From Gordonia amarae NBRC 15530 (lineage in GTDB: Bacteria; Actinomycetota; Actinomycetes; Mycobacteriales; Mycobacteriaceae), in NCBI RefSeq assembly GCF_000241345.1, contig NZ_BAED01000019.1:1-64000 (forward strand): 64,000 nucleotides of DNA. The letters are read 5' to 3'. The number at the start of each line of letters is the position of its first letter. The stretch's first letter is position 1. This document shows positions 26,996 through 36,243 of the stretch, piece after piece. A program made the translations under genes and the position numbers. The notes beneath the pieces are model-generated. The model was not told where the DNA came from and ran no database searches. It saw only the letters and a program-made list of their open reading frames with translations.

Positions 26996-27532
26996 ATGCA
27001 CATCTCGGGATTGACCGTTCCCGGACCGCTCGTGGCCATCGTGACGGTCGTGGTGCTGATTCTGCTGCTCGCCGGCTGGTGGGCGTACAAGGCCGCGGTC
27101 CGGCTGGACCGGCTCAATGTGCGCGTCGACCTGGCCCGGGGTGCGCTGGAGGCGGCACTGTCGCGCCGCGCCGTGGTGGCCCGGCTGGTGGCGGCCGGAA
27201 TCGCCGACGACCCGGGCGCCTCCGCCGAGGCGCTGGAGCGGGCGCGCGGCCTGGTGGCCGCGGCCGATCACGCCGAACGCGCCGACCCCGATATCCGTGA
27301 GGCTGCCGAGAACGCGCTGTCGGCGGCGCTGGCCCGCACCGACGCCACCCGGCGGCCCGCGGCCCTGGTCGCCGAACTCGCCGACGCCGAGACCCGGGTG
27401 ATGATGGCACGCCGGTTCTACAACGACGCCGTCCGCGATACCCGCAGCCTCGGCGAACGCCGCCTCGTGCGGTGGCTGCATCTGGGCGGAACCGCGCCGC
27501 TGCCGCAGTTTTTCGAGATCATCGAACGCTGA
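26996..27532 (+). CDS. Membrane-anchored LemA-like protein at the Rv2609c position
   Basis: A 178-residue protein with one N-terminal membrane helix (PLVAIVTVVVLILLLAGWWAY). A long, charged, probably helical cytoplasmic part follows (VRLDRLNVRVDLARGALEAALSRRAVVARLVAAG..., RRFYNDAVRDTRSLGERRLVRWLH), with the RRFYNDAVRD element that is typical of LemA-like proteins. The M. tuberculosis protein at this position (Rv2609c) is, as I recall, longer because it carries a NUDIX hydrolase domain; none is present here. Function unknown. The gene is cotranscribed behind pimA (43 bp). Confidence 0.7.
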   Translation: MHISGLTVPGPLVAIVTVVVLILLLAGWWAYKAAVRLDRLNVRVDLARGALEAALSRRAVVARLVAAGIADDPGASAEALERARGLVAAADHAERADPDIREAAENALSAALARTDATRRPAALVAELADAETRVMMARRFYNDAVRDTRSLGERRLVRWLHLGGTAPLPQFFEIIER

Positions 27533-27614
27533 CCGCCGCCGCCGGACACCTGCCTGTCCGGTCCCTGATCGTTCAACGGAAGTAGGTCGCTGTGGCTATC
27601 GCCGATCCCTCGCC

Positions 27615-27620
27615 TAGACT
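27615..27620 (+). promoter_or_regulatory. -10 box (TAGACT) upstream of pdxS
   Basis: TAGACT occurs about 98 bp before the pdxS GTG. It gives pdxS a promoter of its own, with a leader of roughly 90 nt. No clear -35 is visible. Confidence 0.4.
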
Positions 27621-27717
27621 TAATGGGCAACACGCACGTGCGGCCACCGGCACCCGCCCCGAATCGGGCCCGGCCTTCGGCCGTCCGCGAGTGAACGACA
27701 TCGAAGCAGGAGAGTCA

Positions 27718-28605
<888 letters not shown>

Positions 28606-28646
28606 GGCCGGTACACGCAACGATGGGCGCATCCGAGGGAGATTCA

Positions 28647-29687
28647 GTGGACTTGATCATTCGCGATGACTCTCGATGCGGAACCGACACCGTCGGTCCG
28701 CTCACGCTGAGCTGGGCGGCCAACAGCGACGTCGGCCGGGTCCGGGAGTCCAATGAGGACGCCGCCTCGGTCCGGCCCGGCAAGTACTTCGTCGCAGACG
28801 GCATGGGCGGTCACGAGAGTGGCGAGGTCGCGAGCGAGACCGCTCTGCGGGCGTTCGACGGGGTGGTCTGCGGTGGTGACCGTACCGAAACCCAGACCTC
28901 GCTGATCGACCTGCTCACCACCGCACAGCAGCAGATCGACGAGATCGACCCGGGCGCGCACCGGCGGGCGGGGACCACCGCCACCGGTGTCGTCCTGGTC
29001 ACCCACGACGACCGCCCGCACTGGCTGGTGCTCAACATCGGCGACTCGCGCACCTACCGGTACGCGCAGGGTGTGCTGGAGCAGGTCACCGTCGACCATT
29101 CGCAGGTCCAGGAGTTCATCGACGCCGGATTCATCACGGCCGAGCAGGCCCGTACCGATCCCCGGCGCAATGTGATCACCCGGGCTCTCGGCGCCGGAAT
29201 GATCGCACCGGAGGCCGACTTCTACTCGTTCCCCGCGGTCGCCGGCGACGTGCTGCTGATGTGCACCGACGGCCTGACCGGGGAACTGCCCGACGGCGAG
29301 ATCGAGGAGATTCTCGCCGAGATGCAGAGTCCCAAGGACGCGGTCGCGGCGCTGGTCGCCGGCGCCCATGCGCTCGGCGCCCACGACAACGTCACCGTCG
29401 TCATGGTGGCGGTCTCCGACGCGGTGGCCGAGGACGCCGACGGTGATGCCACCGTGCCGGCGGAGTCGGACGGTACCGGTCCGGCCGAGTCTGCCGCGGA
29501 CACGACGGATCCCGCAGCTCCTGACACCGCAGCTCCCGATACCGCAGAACCCGTTGCCGCAGCTCCCGATGCCGCGGTTCCCGATGCCGCGGTTCCCGAT
29601 ACCGCGGTTCCCACTACCGGGGATCCCGCTGACGCGGCTCCCGAGACGGCCGCCCCCGACGCCGCAGCCGAGGATGCCTCGGTGTGA
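28647..29687 (+). CDS. PP2C-family serine/threonine phosphatase with repetitive Pro/Ala tail
   Basis: A metal-dependent PPM/PP2C phosphatase of 346 residues. Metal-binding motifs are present in order: SNEDAASV, VADGMGGHESGE, LNIGDSRTYRY, LMCTDGLTG and AHDNVTVVMV. The catalytic domain covers residues 1-265, and the remaining 80 are a low-complexity tail built on P-D-T/A-A repeats. There is no membrane helix. GAGGGAGA 5 nt before the GTG at 28647 favours that start over the ATG at 28623. It follows pdxS by 41 bp and overlaps the FHA-like gene by 4 bp (GTGA, 29684-29687). It presumably dephosphorylates proteins modified by Ser/Thr kinases, but no kinase gene is present in the window. Confidence 0.85.
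   Translation: MDLIIRDDSRCGTDTVGPLTLSWAANSDVGRVRESNEDAASVRPGKYFVADGMGGHESGEVASETALRAFDGVVCGGDRTETQTSLIDLLTTAQQQIDEIDPGAHRRAGTTATGVVLVTHDDRPHWLVLNIGDSRTYRYAQGVLEQVTVDHSQVQEFIDAGFITAEQARTDPRRNVITRALGAGMIAPEADFYSFPAVAGDVLLMCTDGLTGELPDGEIEEILAEMQSPKDAVAALVAGAHALGAHDNVTVVMVAVSDAVAEDADGDATVPAESDGTGPAESAADTTDPAAPDTAAPDTAEPVAAAPDAAVPDAAVPDTAVPTTGDPADAAPETAAPDAAAEDASV
29510..29665 (+). repeat. Degenerate 15-bp tandem repeats coding the PP2C tail
   Basis: Units close to CCCGATGCCGCGGTT repeat in frame and encode PDAAV/PDTAA pentapeptides. Two adjacent copies around 29567-29600 are nearly identical, so copy number may vary between strains. Confidence 0.65.
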
Positions 29688-30388
29688 GCACCGCGGTAGT
29701 CGAATACTGCGGGGAACAGTTCCCGCTGGGTGCGGGCGCACGGTTCTCGATCGGTCGTGAGGCCGACCTGACCATCGACGACAACCCGTACCTGCACCGC
29801 CGGTTTCTGCTGGTGTACCACCAGAACGCGCTGTGGTGGCTGAGCAACCTGGGCACGCACCTGTCGGTGAGTGTGTCCGCGGGCGACGGGTTTACCGCCA
29901 CGCTCGGTCCCGGCGCGCAGATGCCGCTGGTGTACGGGGTGTCGACGATCGTGTTCACCGCGGGCCCCACCACGTACGAGCTCAGTGTGCACACCCCGCA
30001 ACCCACCGTGGGTGCGGTGACCGGTCCCGCGATGATCAGCGGAACCACCACACAGGGCGTGCCGATGCTCACCGAGAGCCAGAAACTGCTGATCGTGGTG
30101 CTGGCCGAGGAGATCCTGCGCCGCGACGGCACCGGCGCCAGCTCGATCCCGTCGTCGGCGCAGGCAGCGGGACGGCTCGGGTGGTCGATCACCAAGTTCA
30201 ACCGCAAACTCGACAATGTGTGTGACAAGCTCGACCAGCTCGGGGTGTCCGGGATGCGGGCGGGCGGCGGCAGGCTCGCCACCAACCGTCGCGCCAAACT
30301 CGTCGAGTACGCGGTGGCCTCGCGGATCGTCTCGCGGGCCGATCTACCCATGATCGATGCGGAAGCCGCGCGCAATCAGGTGTCCTGA
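29684..30388 (+). CDS. FHA-like domain protein with C-terminal winged-helix-like region
   Basis: A 234-residue protein. Residues 1-95 form an FHA-like beta sandwich (FSIGREADLTIDDNPYLHRRFLLVYHQN...WWLSNLG). The Gly-Arg is kept, but the phosphothreonine-contacting Ser and His of the usual SR.H element are His and Phe here (LHRRF), so binding of pThr is uncertain. Residues 125-225 (LTESQKLLIVVLAEEILRRDG... GRLGWSITKFNRKLDNVCDKLDQLGV) look like a winged helix. The GTG start overlaps the phosphatase stop by 4 bp, which indicates coupling. Probably an adaptor or regulator acting with the phosphatase; the partner is unknown. Confidence 0.7.
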   Translation: MSTAVVEYCGEQFPLGAGARFSIGREADLTIDDNPYLHRRFLLVYHQNALWWLSNLGTHLSVSVSAGDGFTATLGPGAQMPLVYGVSTIVFTAGPTTYELSVHTPQPTVGAVTGPAMISGTTTQGVPMLTESQKLLIVVLAEEILRRDGTGASSIPSSAQAAGRLGWSITKFNRKLDNVCDKLDQLGVSGMRAGGGRLATNRRAKLVEYAVASRIVSRADLPMIDAEAARNQVS

Positions 30389-30406
30389 GCCCCGAAAAGG
30401 GCTTTG
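30389..30406 (+). terminator. Short intrinsic-terminator-like hairpin after FHA gene
   Basis: AGCCC and GGGCT pair around CGAAAA and are followed by TTTG. The 5-bp stem is weak but well placed between the FHA gene and the LuxR promoter. Confidence 0.4.
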
Positions 30407-30422
30407 AACTGGGGGTTTACGA

Positions 30423-30461
30423 ATGGGTAGAACTACCCAGGTGATGGGGAGATCTACCCAT
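30423..30461. promoter_or_regulatory. Twin palindromes ATGGG(T/G)AG-NN-CTACCCA, 21 bp apart
   Basis: ATGGGTAG-AA-CTACCCAG (30423-30440) and ATGGGGAG-AT-CTACCCAT (30444-30461) share one architecture. Their centres are 21 bp apart, two helical turns. They end just at the proposed -35 of the LuxR-type gene. A third half-site, CTACCCAT, overlaps that gene's start codon (30491-30498). Confidence 0.7.
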
Positions 30462-30489
30462 CGACGGGATGGCCGGGACGCCATAGCGT
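30461..30489 (+). promoter_or_regulatory. Promoter of LuxR-type gene, leaderless layout
   Basis: -35 TCGACG (30461-30466), 17-bp spacer, -10 TAGCGT (30484-30489), then 7 nt to the ATG at 30497. The twin palindromes lie directly upstream, the position of an activator site. Confidence 0.55.
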
Positions 30490-30496
30490 TCTACCC

Positions 30497-31051
30497 ATGA
30501 CGACAACCACCTCGCACCAGCAGAATATTCCCGCCGCCGCTTCTGCCCGCGCGACCCAGGTCGTGCACCGCCCCGGCTACGTCGGAGCTCCCGCCGGCAG
30601 CCGCACCTCCACCGCCCGGCGTGAGGCAGAGGCCACCCGCCGCCGCGAAGAAGCCCTCGCCCGTCTGGCCGCCCGCAGCATGCCGCTGCCGGGCCGCCCG
30701 ATGCCCGGGGCGCAGGTGCCCGGCCCCGCCTCCCGGTCGATGGTCCGCACCGTCGACGTCGGGCAGGAGGAGACCGAACGTCCTGCCGCCCGCGTCTGCA
30801 CCTGCTCGACGGCCTCCGATCACGAACGTCCGGCGCTGACCGACCGGGAGATCGAGGTGTTGCGCACCTGGCTGATGCTGGACTCCAAACCGGCTGTGGC
30901 GCAGGAACTCTACATCTCACTCGGCACCGTCAACACGCACCTGACCCGGATCCGGGCCAAGTACGCCGACATCGGCCGGGCCGCCCCCACCAAGGCCGCA
31001 CTGGTGGCCCGCGCCGTGCAGGACGGCCTGGTCTCACTCGATGATCTCTGA
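30497..31051 (+). CDS. LuxR-type helix-turn-helix regulator
   Basis: A 184-residue protein. The first 110 residues are low-complexity, Ala/Arg/Pro-rich (TARREAEATRRREEALARLAARSMPLPGRPM) with no receiver domain. The C-terminal 70 (LTDREIEVLRTWLMLDSKPAVAQELYISLGTVNTHLTRIRAKYADIGRAAPTKAALVARAVQDGL) form a LuxR/GerE HTH. It cannot be a classical response regulator. The operator-like palindromes at its own promoter suggest autoregulation. It lies downstream of the PP2C and FHA-like genes on the same strand but has its own promoter. The input signal is unknown; phosphorylation controlled by the PP2C is a possible link. Confidence 0.75.
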   Translation: MTTTTSHQQNIPAAASARATQVVHRPGYVGAPAGSRTSTARREAEATRRREEALARLAARSMPLPGRPMPGAQVPGPASRSMVRTVDVGQEETERPAARVCTCSTASDHERPALTDREIEVLRTWLMLDSKPAVAQELYISLGTVNTHLTRIRAKYADIGRAAPTKAALVARAVQDGLVSLDDL

Positions 31052-31173
31052 AGACCCGCGACCGGAGACCTGGGACCTGTGAGACCCACGTCGAGCGGAC
31101 CGCTCATCACCCGCCCTTGGGGGCATCGGCGGGCGATGGGCGGTTCCCGGTCAACAGAATCCGCCACGGCGAA

Positions 31174-31179
31174 TACACT
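31174..31179 (+). promoter_or_regulatory. -10 box (TACACT) for tesB-pdxT, leaderless layout
   Basis: TCAACA (31151-31156), a 17-bp spacer, TACACT (31174-31179), then 6 nt to the GTG at 31186. Confidence 0.55.
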
Positions 31180-31185
31180 CATCGC

Positions 31186-32055
31186 GTGGCAACAATTGAG
31201 GAGATCCTGCGTCTCGAACCGATCGAGAAGGACATCTACCGCGGACCGGCGTTCGCGAGCAGCCTGGTCCGGACCTTCGGCGGTCAGGTGGCAGCCCAAG
31301 CCCTGACCTCGGCGACGCACACCGTGGACGAGACCTACCACGTGCATTCGCTGCACGGGTACTTCCTGCGGCCCGGCAACCCCGACAAGCAAACCGTGTT
31401 CCTGGTCGACCGGATCCGCGACGGGCGGTCGTTCGTGACCCGCCGGGTCACCGGCATCCAGGACGGCGAGACCATCTTCAGCATGTCGGCGTCGTTCCAT
31501 GTGCGCAACGACGAGGGCCTCGAACATCAGGACCTGATGCCGCCGGCCCCGCAACCCACCGAACTGCTCGACCGGCACGACGACGCCAACGCCGAGGACA
31601 AGGCCGTCTACCGGGAGTGGGACAACTTCGACATCCGGATCGTGCCGCGCGAGAAGATGGTCACCAACGACTATTTCGCCGCGCAGCAACGCGTCTGGTT
31701 CAGGTACCGCCATCCGCTGCCCGACGACCAGGTCTTCCATGTCGCGACGCTGGCGTACATGAGCGACATGACGCTGCTCGGCTCCTCGCGGGTGCCGCAT
31801 CGCGGTGTCCAGGCCCAAGGTGCCTCCCTCGACCACGCGATGTGGTTCCTGCGGCCGTTCCGCACCGACGACTGGCTGCTCTATGACCAGACCTCACCGT
31901 CGGCGGCCGGCGGCCGCGCGCTGACCCAGGGCCGGATCTTCGATCTGCAGGGCCGGATGGTCGCCGCGGTCACCCAGGAAGGGCTTGCCCGCATCGGACG
32001 GGTGCTGCCCAAAGACCAGTACGCACGACAGGACAAGGGAGCGGCCCCGGCGTGA
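31186..32055 (+). CDS. tesB: Acyl-CoA thioesterase II
   Basis: A 289-residue double-hotdog thioesterase that hydrolyses acyl-CoA to free fatty acid and CoA. Family signatures are [41 protein letters not shown]-like text ([18 protein letters not shown]), [25 protein letters not shown] and [27 protein letters not shown], with the active-site Asp in SLDHA. Same place as Rv2605c in M. tuberculosis. The stop overlaps the pdxT GTG (GTGA, 32052-32055). The start GTG is directly preceded by a promoter, with no Shine-Dalgarno sequence. Confidence 0.93.
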   Translation: MATIEEILRLEPIEKDIYRGPAFASSLVRTFGGQVAAQALTSATHTVDETYHVHSLHGYFLRPGNPDKQTVFLVDRIRDGRSFVTRRVTGIQDGETIFSMSASFHVRNDEGLEHQDLMPPAPQPTELLDRHDDANAEDKAVYREWDNFDIRIVPREKMVTNDYFAAQQRVWFRYRHPLPDDQVFHVATLAYMSDMTLLGSSRVPHRGVQAQGASLDHAMWFLRPFRTDDWLLYDQTSPSAAGGRALTQGRIFDLQGRMVAAVTQEGLARIGRVLPKDQYARQDKGAAPA

Positions 32056-32717
32056 CGACCGACGCTGACCATCGGCCGCATATCGGTGTCCTGGCGCTGC
32101 AGGGTGATGTCCGCGAGCATCTCGCGGCGCTCGAAGCGTCGGGGGCACGGGCCACCACGGTGCGCCGGACCACCGAACTCGACGCCGTCGACGGGCTGGT
32201 GATCCCCGGCGGTGAATCGACCACGATGAGTCACCTGCTGACCGTCCTCGACCTGTTCGACCCGCTGGTGCGGCGGCTGGCCGACGGCATGCCCGCCTAC
32301 GGTTCGTGTGCGGGCATGATCATGCTCGCCAGGACGATCCTCGACACCCGGCCCGACGCAAGGCACCTCGACGCTCTCGACATCACGGTGCGCCGCAACG
32401 CATTCGGTCGTCAGGTCGAGTCCTTCGAAACCGATCTGGAGGTCGACGGGATCACCGACGGACCGGACGCCGGGCCGATGCGAGCGGTGTTCATCCGGGC
32501 ACCGTGGGTCGAGTCGGTGTCACCCGATGTGCAGGTGCTTGCCACGGTTCCCGACGGCCCCGCGCAGGGGCGCATCGTCGCCGTCCGGCAGGGCGGGGTG
32601 CTCGCCACGTCGTTCCATCCGGAGGTGACCGGTGACCGCCGCGTGCACGCCTATTTCGTCGACATGGTTCGGGAGGTTTCCGCCGCCGGTAGTGGCGTCG
32701 GTAATATCGACACCTGA
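32052..32717 (+). CDS. pdxT: Pyridoxal 5'-phosphate synthase, glutaminase subunit
   Basis: A 221-residue class I glutamine amidotransferase that releases ammonia from glutamine for PdxS. Typical elements are [33 protein letters not shown], nucleophile Cys in [21 protein letters not shown] and the His-Glu pair in [11 protein letters not shown]. It overlaps tesB by 4 bp and is followed by yebC after 107 bp, as in M. tuberculosis. Confidence 0.95.
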   Translation: MTTDADHRPHIGVLALQGDVREHLAALEASGARATTVRRTTELDAVDGLVIPGGESTTMSHLLTVLDLFDPLVRRLADGMPAYGSCAGMIMLARTILDTRPDARHLDALDITVRRNAFGRQVESFETDLEVDGITDGPDAGPMRAVFIRAPWVESVSPDVQVLATVPDGPAQGRIVAVRQGGVLATSFHPEVTGDRRVHAYFVDMVREVSAAGSGVGNIDT

Positions 32718-32824
32718 TCGAACGCCGACCCACGGGCCGATTGCGCGCAGGCATTGTGAACGTGTCCGTGCGGGTCTGTCCGGGGGACGCACGAGGCAAC
32801 GGGAACGACGACACCGGGAGAACT

Positions 32825-33580
32825 ATGAGCGGCCATTCCAAATGGGCCACCACCAAGCACAAGAAGGCGGTCATCGACGCCAAGCGCGGCAAGATGTTCG
32901 CCAAGCTCATCAAGAACATCGAGGTGGCGGCCCGCACCGGTGGCGGCGATCCGGCGGGTAACCCGACCCTGTTCGACGCCATCCAGAAGGCCAAGAAGTC
33001 GTCGGTGCCCAACGACAACATCGAACGGGCCCGCAAGCGCGGCGGCGGCGAAGAAGCCGGCGGCGCCGACTGGCAGACCATCATGTACGAGGGCTACGGC
33101 CCCAACGGTGTCGCTATCCTCATCGAGTGTCTCACCGACAACCGCAACCGCGCGGCCGGTGAGGTGCGCACGGCGATGACCCGCAACGGCGGCAACATGG
33201 CCGACCCGGGTTCGGTGGCATACCTGTTCACCCGCAAGGGTGTGGTCACGCTGGAGAAGAACGGCCAGAGCGAGGACGACGTGCTCATGGCCGTCCTCGA
33301 CGCCGGTGCCGAGGAGGTCACCGAACTCGGCGACACCTTCGAGATCGTCAGCGAACCCACCGACCTGATCGCGGTCCGCTCCGCCCTGCAGGGCGCGGGT
33401 ATCGACTACGACTCCGCGGAGGCCAGCTTCCGCGCCTCGGTCGAGGTCGCTGTGGACGCCGACGGCGCGCGCAAGGTGTTCAAGCTGATCGACGCGCTCG
33501 AGGACTCCGACGACGTGCAGAACGTGTACAGCAACGTCGACATCAGCGACGAGGTGCTCGCCGAACTCGAGAGCGACTGA
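32825..33580 (+). CDS. yebC: YebC/TACO1-family protein
   Basis: A 251-residue protein of the YebC/PmpR family. Start [37 protein letters not shown], then [19 protein letters not shown] and [26 protein letters not shown] are canonical. YebC proteins bind the ribosome or DNA and are reported either to relieve stalling at proline stretches or to act as transcriptional regulators. The neighbourhood with ruvC is widely conserved. It is followed by a strong terminator. Confidence 0.93.
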   Translation: MSGHSKWATTKHKKAVIDAKRGKMFAKLIKNIEVAARTGGGDPAGNPTLFDAIQKAKKSSVPNDNIERARKRGGGEEAGGADWQTIMYEGYGPNGVAILIECLTDNRNRAAGEVRTAMTRNGGNMADPGSVAYLFTRKGVVTLEKNGQSEDDVLMAVLDAGAEEVTELGDTFEIVSEPTDLIAVRSALQGAGIDYDSAEASFRASVEVAVDADGARKVFKLIDALEDSDDVQNVYSNVDISDEVLAELESD

Positions 33581-33595
33581 GCCACTTGCTCCTTG

Positions 33596-33619
33596 AGGCG
33601 CCGCCCCCGGGCGGCGCCT
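33596..33619 (+). terminator. 10-bp stem terminator after yebC
   Basis: AGGCGCCGCC and GGCGGCGCCT pair perfectly around a 4-nt loop, followed by TCTTGGTT. It separates yebC from the ruv operon. Confidence 0.75.
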
Positions 33620-33722
33620 TCTTGGTTCCCGGGCCGGCCACCGGAGTGTGTTGGTGTGCCGGGTTGTCTCGCCGACCCGCTACGATGTCGAACAGTTGTT
33701 CTCAAAGCCGGGAGGTGCGCGG

Positions 33723-34289
33723 GTGCGGGTGATGGGTGTGGACCCGGGATTGACCAGGTGCGGTATCGCGCTGGTCGAGTCCGGCAAGGGACGCTCGGTC
33801 ACCGCTCTTGACGTGGACGTGGTGCGCACACCCACCGACATGGAGCTGTCGCAGCGGCTGCTCGCCGTGTACACGGCGGCCTGCCACTGGCTCGACGTCC
33901 ATCAGCCCGACGTCGTCGCCATCGAGCGCGTCTTCGCCCAGAACCAGGTGTCGACGGCGATGGGTACCGCGCAGGCCGGGGGAGTGATCGCCCTGGCGGC
34001 CGGTCAGCGTGACGTTCCGGTCCGATTCCACACCCCGTCGGAGGTGAAGGCCGCGGTCACCGGCAGCGGCCGGGCCGACAAGGCACAGGTCACCGCTATG
34101 GTCACCCGGATCCTGGGCATGCAGACCAAACCGAAACCCGCCGACGCCGCCGACGCGCTCGCGCTGGCGATCTGTCACTGCTGGCGCGGCCCGATGGCCG
34201 AGCGGATGGAGGAGGCCAAACGTAAGGCCGACACCCTTGCCGCCCGGCACCGCGCCCGCGTCGCCCAGGCCGCGGGAGGTGGTCGATGA
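33723..34289 (+). CDS. ruvC: Holliday junction endodeoxyribonuclease RuvC
   Basis: A 188-residue nuclease that cuts Holliday junctions. The RNase H-like core begins [17 protein letters not shown] (first catalytic Asp) and includes [23 protein letters not shown] (Glu) and [15 protein letters not shown] (late Asp). The GTG at 33723 has GGGAGG upstream and gives the family start. Promoter candidate TACGAT lies about 40 nt before it. The stop overlaps an ATG by 4 bp (34286-34289), but that ATG opens an 18-codon mini-ORF, not ruvA itself. Confidence 0.95.
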   Translation: MRVMGVDPGLTRCGIALVESGKGRSVTALDVDVVRTPTDMELSQRLLAVYTAACHWLDVHQPDVVAIERVFAQNQVSTAMGTAQAGGVIALAAGQRDVPVRFHTPSEVKAAVTGSGRADKAQVTAMVTRILGMQTKPKPADAADALALAICHCWRGPMAERMEEAKRKADTLAARHRARVAQAAGGGR

Positions 34290-34342
34290 TTGCGTCGGCC
34301 TCCGAACTCCACGCGCGGCACCCGAAAGGAGGTGCTCGATGA
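34286..34342 (+). CDS. 18-codon mini-ORF 1 between ruvC and ruvA
   Basis: ATG at 34286 overlaps the ruvC stop (ATGA) and opens [18 protein letters not shown], ending at TGA 34340-34342. It has GGGAGG upstream and its stop overlaps the next ATG. It may be only a coupling device for reaching ruvA. Confidence 0.45.
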   Translation: MIASASELHARHPKGGAR

Positions 34343-34391
34343 TTGCGTCGGCCTCCGAACTCCACGCGCGGCACCCGAAAGGAGGTGCTCG
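34286..34391 (+). repeat. Two tandem 53-bp copies of the ruvA translation-start region
   Basis: The sequence from ATG 34286 to 34338 is repeated exactly at 34339-34391. Each unit ends with AAAGGAGGTGCTCG directly before the next ATG. The first 12 bases of ruvA (from 34392) still resemble the start of the unit (ATGATCGCGTCG vs ATGATTGCGTCG). The period of 53 is not a multiple of three. Confidence 0.9.
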
Positions 34392-34395
34392 ATGA
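34339..34395 (+). CDS. 18-codon mini-ORF 2 between ruvC and ruvA
   Basis: This is an identical peptide, [18 protein letters not shown], starting at ATG 34339 after GGAGG and ending at TGA 34393-34395, which overlaps the ruvA ATG (ATGA, 34392-34395). Confidence 0.45.
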   Translation: MIASASELHARHPKGGAR

Positions 34396-34988
34396 TCGCG
34401 TCGGTCCGCGGCCCGGTGATCGACATCGCCCTTGACCATGTGGTCATCGACTGTGGGGGTGTCGGCTATCGGGTGCTGGTCACCCCGCCCACGGTCGCCA
34501 CGGTGCGGCGCGGTACCGAGGCCACGCTGCTCACCACGATGATCGTGCGTGAGGACTCGATGACCCTCTACGGCTTCATCGACCCGGATGCCCGCGCGCT
34601 GTTCGGGCTGTTGCAGACGGTCACCGGGGTAGGGCCGCGACTGGCGATGGCCACCCTCGCCGTTCTCGAGCCCGACGCCCTGCGGCGGGCCCTGGCCGAG
34701 TCGGACACCAAGGCGCTCACATCGGTGCCGGGTATCGGTAAGCGGGTCGCCGAACGGCTCGTCGTCGAGTTGCGCGACAAGGTCGACCTCCCGGTCGGCC
34801 CGGGTGGGCCGGGCGCGGGCGTTTCCGTGGGTTCGGTGCGCGGGCAGGTCAGCGAGGCGCTCGTGGGTCTGGGCTTCACCGCCGCGGCGGCCGAGAAGGC
34901 CGTGCAGGCGGTGCTCGCCGACAATCCCGCCGCCGATGCGTCCACGGCATTGCGTACCGCACTGGGCGCACTCGGCAAGACGTCATGA
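34392..34988 (+). CDS. ruvA: Holliday junction branch migration protein RuvA
   Basis: A 198-residue protein. RuvA tetramers clamp Holliday junctions and load RuvB. It starts [28 protein letters not shown] (OB fold), continues [10 protein letters not shown], two helix-hairpin-helix motifs ([19 protein letters not shown] and [22 protein letters not shown]), and ends with the RuvB-binding helical domain ([21 protein letters not shown]). The ATG at 34392 has a strong GGAGG 6 nt upstream, duplicated from the repeats. The frame is open further upstream through the repeats, but that extension is not like RuvA. Confidence 0.95.
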   Translation: MIASVRGPVIDIALDHVVIDCGGVGYRVLVTPPTVATVRRGTEATLLTTMIVREDSMTLYGFIDPDARALFGLLQTVTGVGPRLAMATLAVLEPDALRRALAESDTKALTSVPGIGKRVAERLVVELRDKVDLPVGPGGPGAGVSVGSVRGQVSEALVGLGFTAAAAEKAVQAVLADNPAADASTALRTALGALGKTS

Positions 34989-35007
34989 CAGGTGACGGGA
35001 GGTAGAG

Positions 35008-36090
35008 ATGAGCGAAGATCCCGGGCAGTATTCGGAGGTCAGTGCCGCGCCGATGCCCGGCGACGGCGACTTCGACGCCGGGTTGAGGCCCCGGTCGCTG
35101 GCCGACTTCATCGGCCAGCCCAAGGTGTGCGAACAACTCGAACTGGTGCTGCAGGGTGCCAAGGGCCGTGGCAGTACCCCCGACCATATCCTCCTGTCGG
35201 GGCCGCCCGGCCTCGGTAAGACGTCGCTGGCGATGATCATCGCCTCGGAGATGGGTTCGGCCATCCGCGTCACCTCCGGACCGGCCCTCGAACGCGCCGG
35301 TGATCTCGCGGCAATGCTGTCCAACCTCGTCGAGGGCGACGTGCTGTTCATCGACGAGATCCACCGCATCGCCCGGCCCGCCGAGGAGATGCTGTACCTG
35401 GCGATGGAGGACTTCCGGGTCGACGTGGTGGTCGGCAAGGGGCCCGGTGCCACCTCCATCCCGCTCGATGTCGCGCCGTTCACACTGGTCGGCGCCACCA
35501 CCCGGTCAGGTTCACTGACCGGCCCGCTGCGGGACCGGTTCGGGTTCACCGCGCACATGGAGTTCTACGAGACAGATGAGTTGGTCCGGGTGCTGCGCCG
35601 GTCGGCGGGCATCCTCGGGATCGCGATGCGACCTGACGCGGCCACCGAGATCGCCCGCCGCTCACGCGGCACCCCCCGGATCGCGAACCGGCTGCTGCGC
35701 CGGGTGCGTGACTACGCCGAGGTCCGTGGCGACGGCAAGGTGACTGTCGCGGTGGCCCGCGCGGCGCTGGCCGTCTATGACGTCGACGACCTCGGTTTCG
35801 ACAGGCTCGACCGGGCCGTCCTGGGCGCCCTGATCCGCGGGTTCGGCGGGGGACCTGTCGGGGTGTCGACACTCGCGGTGGCGGTGGGCGAGGAGCCCGC
35901 CACCGTGGAGGAGGTGTGTGAGCCGTTCCTGGTGCGGGCGGGCATGATCGCGCGCACCCCGCGCGGCCGGTTGGCCACCGCCGCGGCCTGGCACCACCTG
36001 GGTCTGACCCCGCCCGCGGGTGCGATGAACGCGACGTTCGCCGTCCGCGCCCGGGACGGCGGCACCGGCACTCTGTTCGACGATCTCTAG
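35008..36090 (+). CDS. ruvB: Holliday junction branch migration helicase RuvB
   Basis: A 360-residue AAA+ motor that drives branch migration with RuvA. It starts with [29 protein letters not shown], then has Walker [14 protein letters not shown], Walker [10 protein letters not shown], sensor 1 VGATTRSG, arginine finger GPLRDRFGF and a winged-helix C-terminus ([17 protein letters not shown]...PRGRLAT). It starts 19 bp after ruvA with GGGAGG upstream. Complete ruvCAB operon. Confidence 0.97.
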   Translation: MSEDPGQYSEVSAAPMPGDGDFDAGLRPRSLADFIGQPKVCEQLELVLQGAKGRGSTPDHILLSGPPGLGKTSLAMIIASEMGSAIRVTSGPALERAGDLAAMLSNLVEGDVLFIDEIHRIARPAEEMLYLAMEDFRVDVVVGKGPGATSIPLDVAPFTLVGATTRSGSLTGPLRDRFGFTAHMEFYETDELVRVLRRSAGILGIAMRPDAATEIARRSRGTPRIANRLLRRVRDYAEVRGDGKVTVAVARAALAVYDVDDLGFDRLDRAVLGALIRGFGGGPVGVSTLAVAVGEEPATVEEVCEPFLVRAGMIARTPRGRLATAAAWHHLGLTPPAGAMNATFAVRARDGGTGTLFDDL

Positions 36091-36243
36091 GCCACAGGCG
36101 CCGGGAAATGCCTGCGGCCGGAGGCGCGGGACCGGTCCACACATTCGTCATGGCACACTAGGGGGAGAGGTCGGGCCGCTTCCCGCGTGGATCAGTGCGG
36201 CCCGAAACACCTGACGACACGATCAAGGATCGAAGCGCACACC

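Noticed and set aside
30344-30351. A further CTACCCAT inside the FHA-like gene
   Set aside because: It has no partner half-site at the 2-bp spacing seen upstream of luxR and lies in coding sequence, so chance is the simpler explanation.
34290-34391. RuvA extended N-terminus through the tandem repeats
   Set aside because: The frame is open but the 34 added residues are not RuvA-like, and the repeat provides a perfect Shine-Dalgarno sequence directly before the ATG at 34392.
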